Origin: Chitinophaga pollutisoli
GTDB lineage: Bacteria > Bacteroidota > Bacteroidia > Chitinophagales > Chitinophagaceae
Reading direction: 5' to 3'
Assembly: GCF_038396755.1 (NCBI RefSeq)
Contig: NZ_CP149822.1
Coordinates: forward strand, 62,001-126,000
DNA length: 64,000 nt
Shown: positions 9,641 through 17,633 of the stretch, in pieces
Layout: each line of letters opens with the position of its first letter
Position numbering within the stretch: position 1 is the first letter of the stretch
Translations under genes and position numbers: made by a program
Notes under the pieces: generated by a model
Databases searched by the model: none
What the model saw: the letters and a program-made list of their open reading frames with translations, nothing else
What the model was told of the DNA's origin: nothing

Positions 9641-10740
9641 TGACGCAGGCATTGACGGGTTCGGCGAAAGGCAACCGGCTGGCATGGATCGACTATGCCC
9701 GCGGGATCGCCATCATCCTGGTGCTGTACCGCCACATCTTCGAAGGGATTACCCGTTCGGGCGTGGACGCGGCGGAGTACCAGTGGCTGGAGAATGCCAA
9801 TATTATTTTCTATAGCTTCCGGATGCCGCTGTTCTTCATCCTTTCAGGTATATTTATTGCCAAAAGCCTGGCCAAGCGCGATCTTGGCGGGTTAATCCGA
9901 AATAAATTCAGCATCCTGCTTTATCCCTACCTCCTCTGGTCCTTTATCCAGATTACCATCCAGTTTGCGTTGAGTGGCTATGTAAATGCCGACCGGAGCT
10001 GGGCAGATTATGGTTATGTGTTTCTATACCCGCGCCGTATCGACCAGTTCTGGTACCTCTACGCCCTCTTCAACGTGACGGTGTTATACATCATCGCGCG
10101 GGAGCGGCTGAAGATGAAGGTGGGCGCGCAACTGGCACTGGGTGCCGTGTTGTATATGCTGAGCAGCTATGTTTCCGTGCATAAAATCGATCTCGGTTTC
10201 CTGTACGACATCTGCCACTATTATGTATTCTTCGCCATTGGCGAACTGGTGGCGGATAAGATGCTGGACCAGACGAAATATCCACTTTACAGTTCCTGGA
10301 AGGTGTTCCTGGTGATGTTGCCGGTGTTTGTGATCGGGCAATGGTACTTTTTGCAGGCCAACCTGGAACATGGCAGTACGCTGTACGTGGAAGAATACCA
10401 GCCCATCCTGTTTGCGGTGATCGCATTGACAGGTTGCGCATCCATGCTGAGTCTTTCGTTTTTGCTGCAGCGTTACGACGCGCTGAAGCCGTTGAAGATC
10501 GCGGGATATCATTCCCTGTACATTTATGTTTCGCACGTGCTCGTGGCCTCTGCCGCGAGGATGGTGCTGGTAAAAATATTCGGCGTCACCAGTGTTCCTG
10601 TGCTGCTGGCGATATGCCTCCCGCTCGCGGTGGTGGTTCCCATCCTGCTGTACAAATTCGCTATGCGCATCGGCGCCTGGTGGTTGTACAGCCTGGAAAG
10701 ACCCGCCCTTAAGCCTGCGGCTAGTTTAAAAATGAAGTAA
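9640..10740 (+). CDS. Acyltransferase family 3 membrane protein
   Basis: A 366-residue multi-spanning membrane protein of the acyl_transf_3 family. The N-terminal WIDYARGIAIILVLYRH carries the family arginine and the probable catalytic His. About ten hydrophobic helices follow, with the typical YHSLYIYVSHVLVA segment near residue 288. The start overlaps the stop of the Wzz-type gene (TGATG), implying translational coupling. By context it probably adds acetyl or another acyl group to the EPS repeat unit or its lipid-linked precursor; the acceptor sugar cannot be read from sequence. Confidence 0.85.
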   Translation: MTQALTGSAKGNRLAWIDYARGIAIILVLYRHIFEGITRSGVDAAEYQWLENANIIFYSFRMPLFFILSGIFIAKSLAKRDLGGLIRNKFSILLYPYLLWSFIQITIQFALSGYVNADRSWADYGYVFLYPRRIDQFWYLYALFNVTVLYIIARERLKMKVGAQLALGAVLYMLSSYVSVHKIDLGFLYDICHYYVFFAIGELVADKMLDQTKYPLYSSWKVFLVMLPVFVIGQWYFLQANLEHGSTLYVEEYQPILFAVIALTGCASMLSLSFLLQRYDALKPLKIAGYHSLYIYVSHVLVASAARMVLVKIFGVTSVPVLLAICLPLAVVVPILLYKFAMRIGAWWLYSLERPALKPAASLKMK

Positions 10741-10746
10741 ACCGAT

Positions 10747-12095
10747 ATGCCTGGCCCAACATACACCTACTGGCTGAAATCCGGCATCTATAATGGATTG
10801 CAGAAGGCTGCCGTGCTTTTTTCGGCATCGGCAGCATCCTGGTGCTGACCCGGTTCCTGACCAAGGAGCAAATGGGTGTATGGAATCTTTTCCTGCTGAT
10901 CACGAGCATCATTGAAATGTGCCGGCAGTCGCTGGTGAAGAATGCCGTGATCAAATATATCAACAACCACCCTGCTGATACGCATCATCATATCGAAGGT
11001 GCGGCGATGGGGCTGAATGTGGTGATCACCCTGCTGACGGCCACCACCCTGGCTTTGGGGATCGTGCCGCTGTCGGGTGTTTTGCAGGCGCCCGACCTGT
11101 CGGTGGTAGTGTGGCTCTTCCTCCCGGGGTTGCTGCTGCTCATTCCGTTCTCCCATTTTGAATGGATGCAGAATGCCAATGCCGATTTCAGGGGAATTTT
11201 CTGGGCGTATTCCTGCCGCCAGGGTACGGCTTTCCTGCTCATCGTGGCGCACCTGGTATGGATGGGGCCCATCGGGCTGGTGGACCTCGTGATTTATTTC
11301 AACGCCGGCATCGTAGCTGGTACGCTGACGGGATGGTTTTTTGCCCGGAAGTTCCTGTCCGGAAAAGTGAAATTCCATGCGGAATGGATGGGGAAACTCT
11401 GGCAGTTCGGCCGTTTCGTTTTCGCCACAAACATGAGCTCCAGCATTTTCAGGAATACCGATCAGTTCATTGTAGCCTCGCTCATCTCCACCCCCGCCGT
11501 GGCCATGTACGGCGTATGTCTGCGGATTTCCAACCTGGTAGACATGCCTTCGCAGGTGCTCGGCGATATCCTTTTCCCCAAAAGTGCGAAAATGATGGAA
11601 GGCGGAAATATCGCCGGCGTCCGTTATTATTATGAAAAGGCGGTGGGCTCGATCCTGGCGATCGCCGTCCCGGTGAGCCTTGGTATCCTGCTGTTGCCCC
11701 GCCTCGTTATTGGCATTATCGCCGGTCAGGATTACCTGGAAGCTGCTACGCTGCTGCAACTGACCATCCTTTATGGATTGTTCCTGCCTTTCATTAAGCA
11801 GTTCGGCACCATCATGGATTCCATCGGCAAACCCAAAATGAATTTCTACGTCATCACCATCACCGCTTTGCTCAATATTCCCGTTTGTTACCTATTCACC
11901 CGCGCGTTTGGCTTGCATGGTGCGGCATATGGCATGATGACCTCCTACTTCGTTTGTTTCCTGATCACGCAAATATACCTGCGTAAGACATTAGGCACCG
12001 ATTTCCTGCGGACGCTCGGCTACGCTGTGAAATTCTACCCGGAAATGTACCAGGTGTTCCGCCAACGTTTCATCCTAAAATCCCAACCCAAATGA
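10747..12095 (+). CDS. Wzx-type polysaccharide flippase, frameshifted near its start
   Basis: An oligosaccharide flippase of the MATE/MOP type, which moves lipid-linked repeat units across the inner membrane. The main frame (from GTG 10842, 417 residues) starts abruptly inside a helix. The missing N-terminus lies in another frame from ATG 10747, 6 bp after the preceding stop: MPGPTYTYWLKSGIYNGLQK, then AAVL. This joins FFGIGSILVLTRFLTKEQMG if one base is added at the T6 run (10817-10822), giving about 449 residues, normal for the family. Uncorrected, the upstream frame stops at 10849. The 3' end overlaps the glycosyltransferase start (ATGA). The cause may be an assembly error, a mutation, a slippage switch or recoding; GTG initiation at 10842 is less likely because part of the first helix would be lost. 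Confidence 0.75.
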
Positions 12096-13309
12096 TCCGC
12101 AACAGAGATATCATCATTGTAGGATTGCAGCCCTGGGACATCGAGATCGGGAGCAACTGCAAAAACATCGCCGCGGTGATGGCGCGCACGAACAGGGTAT
12201 TATACGTCAACCGCGCGCTTGACCGCATTTCCGCGATCCGCGACCGGAACGACGCCAAAACCCGCACTCGGAAAAGCAGCATCGCCGGCCAGGCCAGCGA
12301 CCTGCAGCTCATCGCGCCCAACCTCTGGACCCTCGATCCCCGCACGATCCTCGAGTCTATCAACTGGATCCCCTTCGCCGGGCTCTTCGACCGTCTCAAC
12401 CGCATCAACAACAAGAGAATGGCCAACGCCATCAACGACGCCGCGGCACGCCTTGGGTTCAGCGATCCTCTCCTGTTCATCGACAACGATTTCTTCCGAG
12501 CCTTTTACCTGCCAGAGATGATCAGCGGCGTATCAGGCACCATTTATTATATCCGCGACAATCTCACCAGCCAGCCCTACTTCCAGCGGCATGGCCTGCG
12601 CCTCGAGCCTCAGCTCATGGCCAAATCCACCGTGGTAGTGGCCAATTCCGCATGGCTTGCGTCTTACGGCCGGAAACATAACCCGGCTTCGTTCGACATC
12701 GGGCAGGGCTGCGACTTCAGCTGGCTCGACAACGTTGGCCCGGAAGCGCCATCCCTGCTGAAAGAAAATGGCAAACCCGTGATCGGGTACGTGGGCGCGC
12801 TGATCGCTTCGCGGCTGGATATCGGGTTAATGGAGGATATCGCCGCCCGGAGGCCCGACTGGCAATTCCTGCTCGTGGGCCCGGAAGACGAAGCCTTCCG
12901 CCAAAGCCCCCTGCATACCATGCCCAACGTCTTGTTCACCGGCAACCGCCCGTCTTCGGAACTGCCTTCCTGGATCCAGTCGTTCGACGTCTGCATCAAT
13001 CCGCAGCTCGTGAATCCCATGACCATCGGCAACTATCCCCGCAAGATCGACGAGTACCTGGCGTTTGGCAAGCCTGTTGCCGCCACGGCCACGGAAGCCA
13101 TGGAGATGTTCGCTTCGTATGTATATCTGTGCAAAGGCGCAGGGGAATACATCGATGCCATCGCCAAAGGGCTGCGCGAGCACGACGAAACATTGCGGGA
13201 GCGCAGGAAAGCTTTCGCGTTGTCGCACACCTGGGAAAACTCGCTGGCTGCGCTGGAAGCCGCGCTGACATCCGTTTCAACTCAACCTAAAACAGTACAA
13301 CATGGCTGA
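12092..13309 (+). CDS. Glycosyltransferase (GT4/family 1-like)
   Basis: A 405-residue cytoplasmic glycosyltransferase with a GT-B-like layout. The N-terminal half begins IIIVGLQPWDIEIGSN. The C-terminal Rossmann half contains PVIGYVGALIASRLD (about 229-243), FLLVGPED and the donor-binding region NYPRKIDEYLAFGKPVAAT (about 312-330), whose KxxEYLAxGKPVV pattern is characteristic. It presumably adds one sugar to the lipid-linked EPS repeat. It is the only glycosyltransferase in the operon, so other sugars, including the priming sugar phosphate, must be added by enzymes encoded elsewhere. The start overlaps the flippase stop by 4 bp, and the end overlaps the next small gene by 8 bp. Confidence 0.8.
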   Translation: MIRNRDIIIVGLQPWDIEIGSNCKNIAAVMARTNRVLYVNRALDRISAIRDRNDAKTRTRKSSIAGQASDLQLIAPNLWTLDPRTILESINWIPFAGLFDRLNRINNKRMANAINDAAARLGFSDPLLFIDNDFFRAFYLPEMISGVSGTIYYIRDNLTSQPYFQRHGLRLEPQLMAKSTVVVANSAWLASYGRKHNPASFDIGQGCDFSWLDNVGPEAPSLLKENGKPVIGYVGALIASRLDIGLMEDIAARRPDWQFLLVGPEDEAFRQSPLHTMPNVLFTGNRPSSELPSWIQSFDVCINPQLVNPMTIGNYPRKIDEYLAFGKPVAATATEAMEMFASYVYLCKGAGEYIDAIAKGLREHDETLRERRKAFALSHTWENSLAALEAALTSVSTQPKTVQHG

Positions 13310-13406
13310 TAACAGATTTTCGGACGAAAGAATCCTGGAGATTACAGTAACCGTGTTCCTCGCGTTCACGATGTTGTTCCTTGGCATTAAAATTTTGTTC
13401 TACTGA
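13302..13406 (+). CDS. 34-residue single-pass membrane peptide
   Basis: A small open frame filling the gap between the glycosyltransferase and the polymerase. It starts with MADNRFSDERILEITV and continues as one hydrophobic helix (VFLAFTMLFLGIKILFY) to the stop. Its ATG overlaps the end of the glycosyltransferase gene by 8 bp and its TGA overlaps the ATG of the next gene (TGATG), the same coupling used elsewhere in this operon. This supports real translation. No family is recognised; it could be a small partner of the polymerase or of the Wzz-type protein. It is below the usual annotation length. Confidence 0.6.
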   Translation: MADNRFSDERILEITVTVFLAFTMLFLGIKILFY

Positions 13407-14902
13407 TGAAATCGCTGTCTGCATTCATACTCCGCCACCGCACGGTGTCCGCCCTTGTGGATACGCCCGTTGCCTGGGTACTGATGGCCCTCGTGGCCGG
13501 CGGTATCGCTTACGCGGTGAGCATGATCCACGAGATGGTAGGTTTGGGAATCGCTGTGGGCCTCATCGGCATCACCATCACGCTGATCTGCCTGTTTAAC
13601 ACCCGTCTTGGTTTTTATATCGTGACGGTTATCGGGTTCTTCATGTTTTACATCAAGCGCATGATCCCGGTGGATATACCGATGGGCGTGGTTTGCGACG
13701 CATTGCTGGCGGTTACCTTCATCGGCATTTACTACCGCAAAACCGTGCTGAAGGAAAAACTTTGGAAATATTCCGGGAATATCATCACCGTTATGTACGG
13801 TATTTATTTCTGTTTTCTACTGATAGAGCTTTTCAACCCCGCGATGTATTCCGTGGATGGCTGGCTGTTTACGGTACGCAAGTTCCTCAACTTCATCATG
13901 ATCTATTTCGTGGGCCTGCACATTTTCAGCACCCGCAAGGATATCGTCGACTATATCAAGTTCTGGATTATCCTTTCCGCATTGGCGGGGCTGTATGGCT
14001 GCTTCCAGCAATGGCATGGCTTGCTGGGCTTTGAGTTGAACTGGGTGATGGCGGATCCGATCCGGTATAAATTGTATTTCCAGGGCGGCGACATGCGGAA
14101 GTTCTCCTTCCTCTCCGACCCCACGGCTTTCGGCATCCTCATGGCGCATGGCGTGGTGTTTACACTGATTATATTCCTCAATACGGAAAGCAAGAAATAC
14201 CGCAGGGCGCTGTTCTTCGCCATCATTTTCATGGCGCTGGGTATGGCTTACTCCGGGACGAGGACTGCCTATTTCATGATCCCCGCTGCGCTGGCGATTT
14301 ATGTGCTGATGACCATCACGAACAAACGGACGCTCTTTTTCGCGGTGGGCTTCCTGATGTTCTTCTGCGTGCTGGTGTTCGGACCGTTCTACGGCAACGG
14401 CACCGTCAACCGTATCCGGTCCACTTTCGAGATGTCGGACGACGAGTCGTTGAACGTGCGCGACGAGAACCGGGCGAAGATACAGCCGTATATCTGGAAG
14501 CATCCGCTGGGCGGAGGCGTTGCCACCAGCGGTGTACAGGGGCTTGAGTATAATCCGGGGCACCCGCTCGCGGGGTTCCCGCCGGACAGTGGCTACCTCC
14601 GTACCGCGATAGAAACCGGGTGGCTGGGCCTCGCTTTGACCTGCAGCCTGTATTTCACCATCCTTTACACCGGCGTCCGGAACTATTACCGGAGCAAATC
14701 CAAAGAATTTAAAATCATATATCTCGGCATCGTCGCCAGTATTTACGCCTATATCGTCGCCAACTATGCGCAGGTTGCGATCGGGCAGATGCCGGGCGGG
14801 TTGTTCTTTTACAGCGCGCTGGCCATTATCGTCAACCTCCGAGGCATCGAGGAGGCTTCCGCAAAAACTAATTCTGACATAATAAAAACAAATGCAATAT
14901 GA
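13406..14902 (+). CDS. O-antigen ligase/polymerase-like membrane protein (Wzy/WaaL type)
   Basis: A 498-residue polytopic inner-membrane protein with roughly a dozen hydrophobic helices and one large periplasmic loop (about 330-400) containing RDENRAKIQPYIWKHPLGGG and PDSGYLRTAIETGW. This combination is typical of the Wzy_C/O-antigen ligase family, which polymerises repeat units or ligates glycans. In an operon with flippase and Wzz-type protein, a polymerase role is most likely. SGTRTAYFM near 288 matches the conserved arginine region of the family. Its TGA overlaps the ATG of the next gene (ATGA at 14899-14902). Confidence 0.8.
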   Translation: MKSLSAFILRHRTVSALVDTPVAWVLMALVAGGIAYAVSMIHEMVGLGIAVGLIGITITLICLFNTRLGFYIVTVIGFFMFYIKRMIPVDIPMGVVCDALLAVTFIGIYYRKTVLKEKLWKYSGNIITVMYGIYFCFLLIELFNPAMYSVDGWLFTVRKFLNFIMIYFVGLHIFSTRKDIVDYIKFWIILSALAGLYGCFQQWHGLLGFELNWVMADPIRYKLYFQGGDMRKFSFLSDPTAFGILMAHGVVFTLIIFLNTESKKYRRALFFAIIFMALGMAYSGTRTAYFMIPAALAIYVLMTITNKRTLFFAVGFLMFFCVLVFGPFYGNGTVNRIRSTFEMSDDESLNVRDENRAKIQPYIWKHPLGGGVATSGVQGLEYNPGHPLAGFPPDSGYLRTAIETGWLGLALTCSLYFTILYTGVRNYYRSKSKEFKIIYLGIVASIYAYIVANYAQVAIGQMPGGLFFYSALAIIVNLRGIEEASAKTNSDIIKTNAI

Positions 14903-15598
14903 AAAAGCAAGCTTTGATTATTCTCCTTCTGCTCGCCCCCGCCTTATCATTGTTGGCGCAGAATGCACCCCAGCAAGCGCCCCCCGAATCAGCAGGCGAT
15001 CAAGGATAAATTGGTTGCCCTGGCACTCAACAACCCGGCCATCCGCATCCGTAACGCTGAAAGGGAAAAGTCAGTTTCGGAATTGAACAAGGCGACCGCC
15101 AGCTGGGCCAACTACGTTACCGGTAGCGTCAACCTTAACGAAATTACGCTGAAACTAAAGAACATCGACGACCAGAACCGTACACAGCTCTACTATCCCC
15201 TTTGGAACGTAGGTGTGATGGTCCCCCTCGGCAGCCTGTTCACCAAAGGCAGCGACGTGAAAATCGCCCGCCGCAATATTGATATCGCCACCGAAAACCA
15301 GGAACTCGCCAAGCGCCAGATCACTGCCATCGTTCTTACCAAATACCAGGATTACCTCACCACCAAAGCGCAACTCGCCATGCAGGAGGAAATCTCCGAC
15401 GAAGACCAGGCCGCTTTTGACCAGGCCGAAGCGAAACTCGCCGCAGGTGGTATCACCTTCGAACAATACAGCAATATTGCCAAAAAATACAACGATGGCC
15501 GCGTGCGTAAACTCACGCTCGAAAGAGACCTCATCGTGGTAACCCTTGAACTCGAAGAGATCATCGGTACAAAGCTCGAGACCGTTCTCGGTATATAA
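14899..15598 (+). CDS. Small TolC-like periplasmic/outer-membrane protein, frameshifted near its start
   Basis: The start is fixed by a four-base ATGA overlap with the polymerase gene and a clear signal peptide, MKKQALIILLLLAPALSLLA, followed by Q. That frame ends at a TAA near 15009. The rest (from inside 14963 onward) is in another frame: NQQAIKDKLVALALNNP, a stretch like the helical repeats of TolC-type outer-membrane efflux proteins, then alternating helical and beta-like segments to IIGTKLETVLGI. Dropping one C from the C6 run at 14980-14985 joins the two into about 232 residues. That is about half the usual TolC length, so this may be a TolC-like helical protein rather than a full export channel. 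Role inferred: export of the EPS. Confidence 0.65.
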
Positions 15599-15602
15599 AT
15601 TC

Positions 15603-16406
15603 ATGTGTATGTTTCATTTATCAGAAAAGCATATTCCGGCTACACTTACCTGCATATTTCTTTTATTCGCGTCCACAGTTACTGGCCAACAATTGACAGA
15701 TACCGTGAAGTTGAAAGCCACGGCCTTCAGTACCATCAATTCCCTGGTTTTTCTTCCGGACGATTACCGGGTCACCAACACCAATTACCCGGTGATCATT
15801 TATCTGCACGGAAAAAGCAAATCAGGCAACGATATCAGCAAATTGCGCCTCGAAGGTGTTCCCTACTGGATTAGCAGAGGAAAAAAGATCCAGGCGCGGA
15901 ACCCGGCAGACGGCAAACTGTATAAATTCATCGTAGTGTCGCCGCAGGCGCCCAGCTGGGGCCTGAAGCCCGCCGAAATCGAAAGGATGTTGAACGATGT
16001 TGCGTCCCGCTATCGCATCGACCCGAAACGGATTTACATCACGGGTTACAGCGCCGGCGGATGGGCCACGGTAATGGCGCTTACGGAAAAGCCCGCGCTC
16101 ACCGCAAGATTTGCCGCCGCCGTTCCGATGTCCGTTGCAACGATCGACGACAAAAACAAGAAAAATTTCAAAATGGTTGCGGATGCCAAAGTCCATTGCT
16201 GGTATCTGGCCGGAGAAGGAGAGCCGCACTTTATGGAAGATTGCATGAAGTATGTGGACAGTACCAACAAGTACGGTCCAGGATTGGCGAAGATGACGAT
16301 CGTGGAGAACTTCGCGCACAAATCCTGGATTTCGCTCTACGACCCGGCTAACAAGCACGGCATCGGCATGAACATCTACGAATGGATGCTCCAATACCGC
16401 AAATAA
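15603..16406 (+). CDS. Secreted alpha/beta-hydrolase esterase (stand-alone)
   Basis: A 267-residue exported esterase, 4 bp after the TolC-like gene. The N-terminus has a hydrophobic export signal ending near TVTGQ-Q; ATG 15603 is chosen because upstream starts overlap the preceding gene. The hydrolase domain shows the oxyanion-region motif YPVIIYLHGKSKSG, the nucleophile elbow GYSAGG (about 145-150) and a probable catalytic His in ENFAHKSW. Its tail NIYEWMLQYRK nearly matches the end of the esterase domain of the giant protein at 17634-23771 (NIYEWMLQYSK), so the two are close relatives. It lacks a T9SS domain, so a periplasmic location is likely. Inferred role: removing acyl groups from the polysaccharide or a precursor. 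Confidence 0.8.
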   Translation: MCMFHLSEKHIPATLTCIFLLFASTVTGQQLTDTVKLKATAFSTINSLVFLPDDYRVTNTNYPVIIYLHGKSKSGNDISKLRLEGVPYWISRGKKIQARNPADGKLYKFIVVSPQAPSWGLKPAEIERMLNDVASRYRIDPKRIYITGYSAGGWATVMALTEKPALTARFAAAVPMSVATIDDKNKKNFKMVADAKVHCWYLAGEGEPHFMEDCMKYVDSTNKYGPGLAKMTIVENFAHKSWISLYDPANKHGIGMNIYEWMLQYRK

Positions 16407-16421
16407 CCCCGTTGACCAGTA

Positions 16422-17579
16422 ATGAAAGTATATTTTAAAAACCTCGATGCTATCCGATTTATCGCCGCGCTGCTGGTGATACTTCACCACGGCCAGTATT
16501 TCAAGGCGGAACAGGGTGTTTCGTCGTGGAGCTGGATGGATTATATGTTGAAAGATACAGGGCGCATGGGCGTGAATCTCTTTTTCGTGCTCAGTGGTTT
16601 CCTGATCAGCTATCTTCTGTTCAAGGAAAACAAGGAGAAAGGACATATCAGTTTCAAGAACTTCTACATCCGCCGCATGCTCCGCATCTGGCCCTTGTAC
16701 CTGGCCTACGGTATCGGCATGATCGTGCTGGCGCCCTGGGTGTTCGCGAAGCTGGGTATAGAAACGGGCATCGGCCTGGAAACAACGGTCGTCAACCTGA
16801 TATTCCTGCTCCTGTTCGCGGTGAACATCCAGCTGGCGTTTTTCCCTTATAACAAAGGAATCGTTGAAATCACATGGTCTGTCTGTATCGAGGAGCAATT
16901 CTACCTTGTTTGGCCCTTACTGGTGGCCGCTTTCCGCAACAGTCTCAAAACGCTGTTCGTGGTGCTGCTGTCCATCGGTTTCCTCAGCAAAGCCCTCTGC
17001 CTGATACTCCCCCACTTTTTCCCGGTAACCTCCCTGCAATTGTTCGGCATCAACTACGTGTTGCTGTTCGACAAGCTGGAACTCTTCGGGACGGGGATGT
17101 TCGCGGCCTGGCTGCTGTTCAATAAAGACCGGTTCCCCCGGTTCTTTGAAAACGCCTTCAAACCCGGCGTTCAATGGATCATGCTGGCCATTACGGCTCT
17201 CGTCGTGTTCAGCGTGGCCCAGATTCCTGTGCTCAGTAAATATTATTTCGACCACTTCATTCACGCTTTCCTCTTCGGCTACCTCATGCTCATGGCTGTT
17301 TCTCCCAACAGCATCATGCACCTGGAGCAACCCATCATGAAATCGATGGGGAAAGTCAGCTACGGCATTTACCTGTTCCATACACCCGTGTGCCAACTCG
17401 TTATGATATTGTTCCTCAAGATGTTCGGTAAAGTTCCCGGCATCTTCACCTGGGAGCTGATGTATCCGCTCACCTGCGTGGCAGTCACCTGCGGGATCGC
17501 CTATCTGTCGTATGAATGCTTCGAAAAATATTTCCTCCGGATCAAATCGCGGTACGCGGTGGTCCAGACACGCATATAA
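16422..17579 (+). CDS. Acyltransferase family 3 membrane protein
   Basis: A 385-residue polytopic membrane acyltransferase. The N-terminus NLDAIRFIAALLVILHHGQY carries the family Arg and His-His motif; later landmarks are GVNLFFVLSGFLISYLLF, NFYIRRMLRIWPLYL and EITWSVCIEEQFYLVWPLL, all typical of the OafA/YrhL branch that O-acetylates surface polysaccharides. It is the last gene of the EPS operon, 15 bp after the esterase gene and followed by a strong terminator. Acyltransferase and esterase side by side suggest that acylation of the glycan is adjusted after assembly. Confidence 0.88.
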   Translation: MKVYFKNLDAIRFIAALLVILHHGQYFKAEQGVSSWSWMDYMLKDTGRMGVNLFFVLSGFLISYLLFKENKEKGHISFKNFYIRRMLRIWPLYLAYGIGMIVLAPWVFAKLGIETGIGLETTVVNLIFLLLFAVNIQLAFFPYNKGIVEITWSVCIEEQFYLVWPLLVAAFRNSLKTLFVVLLSIGFLSKALCLILPHFFPVTSLQLFGINYVLLFDKLELFGTGMFAAWLLFNKDRFPRFFENAFKPGVQWIMLAITALVVFSVAQIPVLSKYYFDHFIHAFLFGYLMLMAVSPNSIMHLEQPIMKSMGKVSYGIYLFHTPVCQLVMILFLKMFGKVPGIFTWELMYPLTCVAVTCGIAYLSYECFEKYFLRIKSRYAVVQTRI

Positions 17580-17584
17580 AAAGA

Positions 17585-17614
17585 AATGCCCGGCACAACG
17601 ACCGGGCATTTTTT
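17585..17614 (+). terminator. Intrinsic terminator at the end of the EPS operon
   Basis: A 9-bp perfect stem (AATGCCCGG / CCGGGCATT) with an eight-base loop followed by a T run, 5 bp after the acyltransferase stop. The A-rich left side lets it also serve the convergent gene on the minus strand. Confidence 0.85.
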
Positions 17615-17633
17615 ATGCAGCAGATATAGCTGA

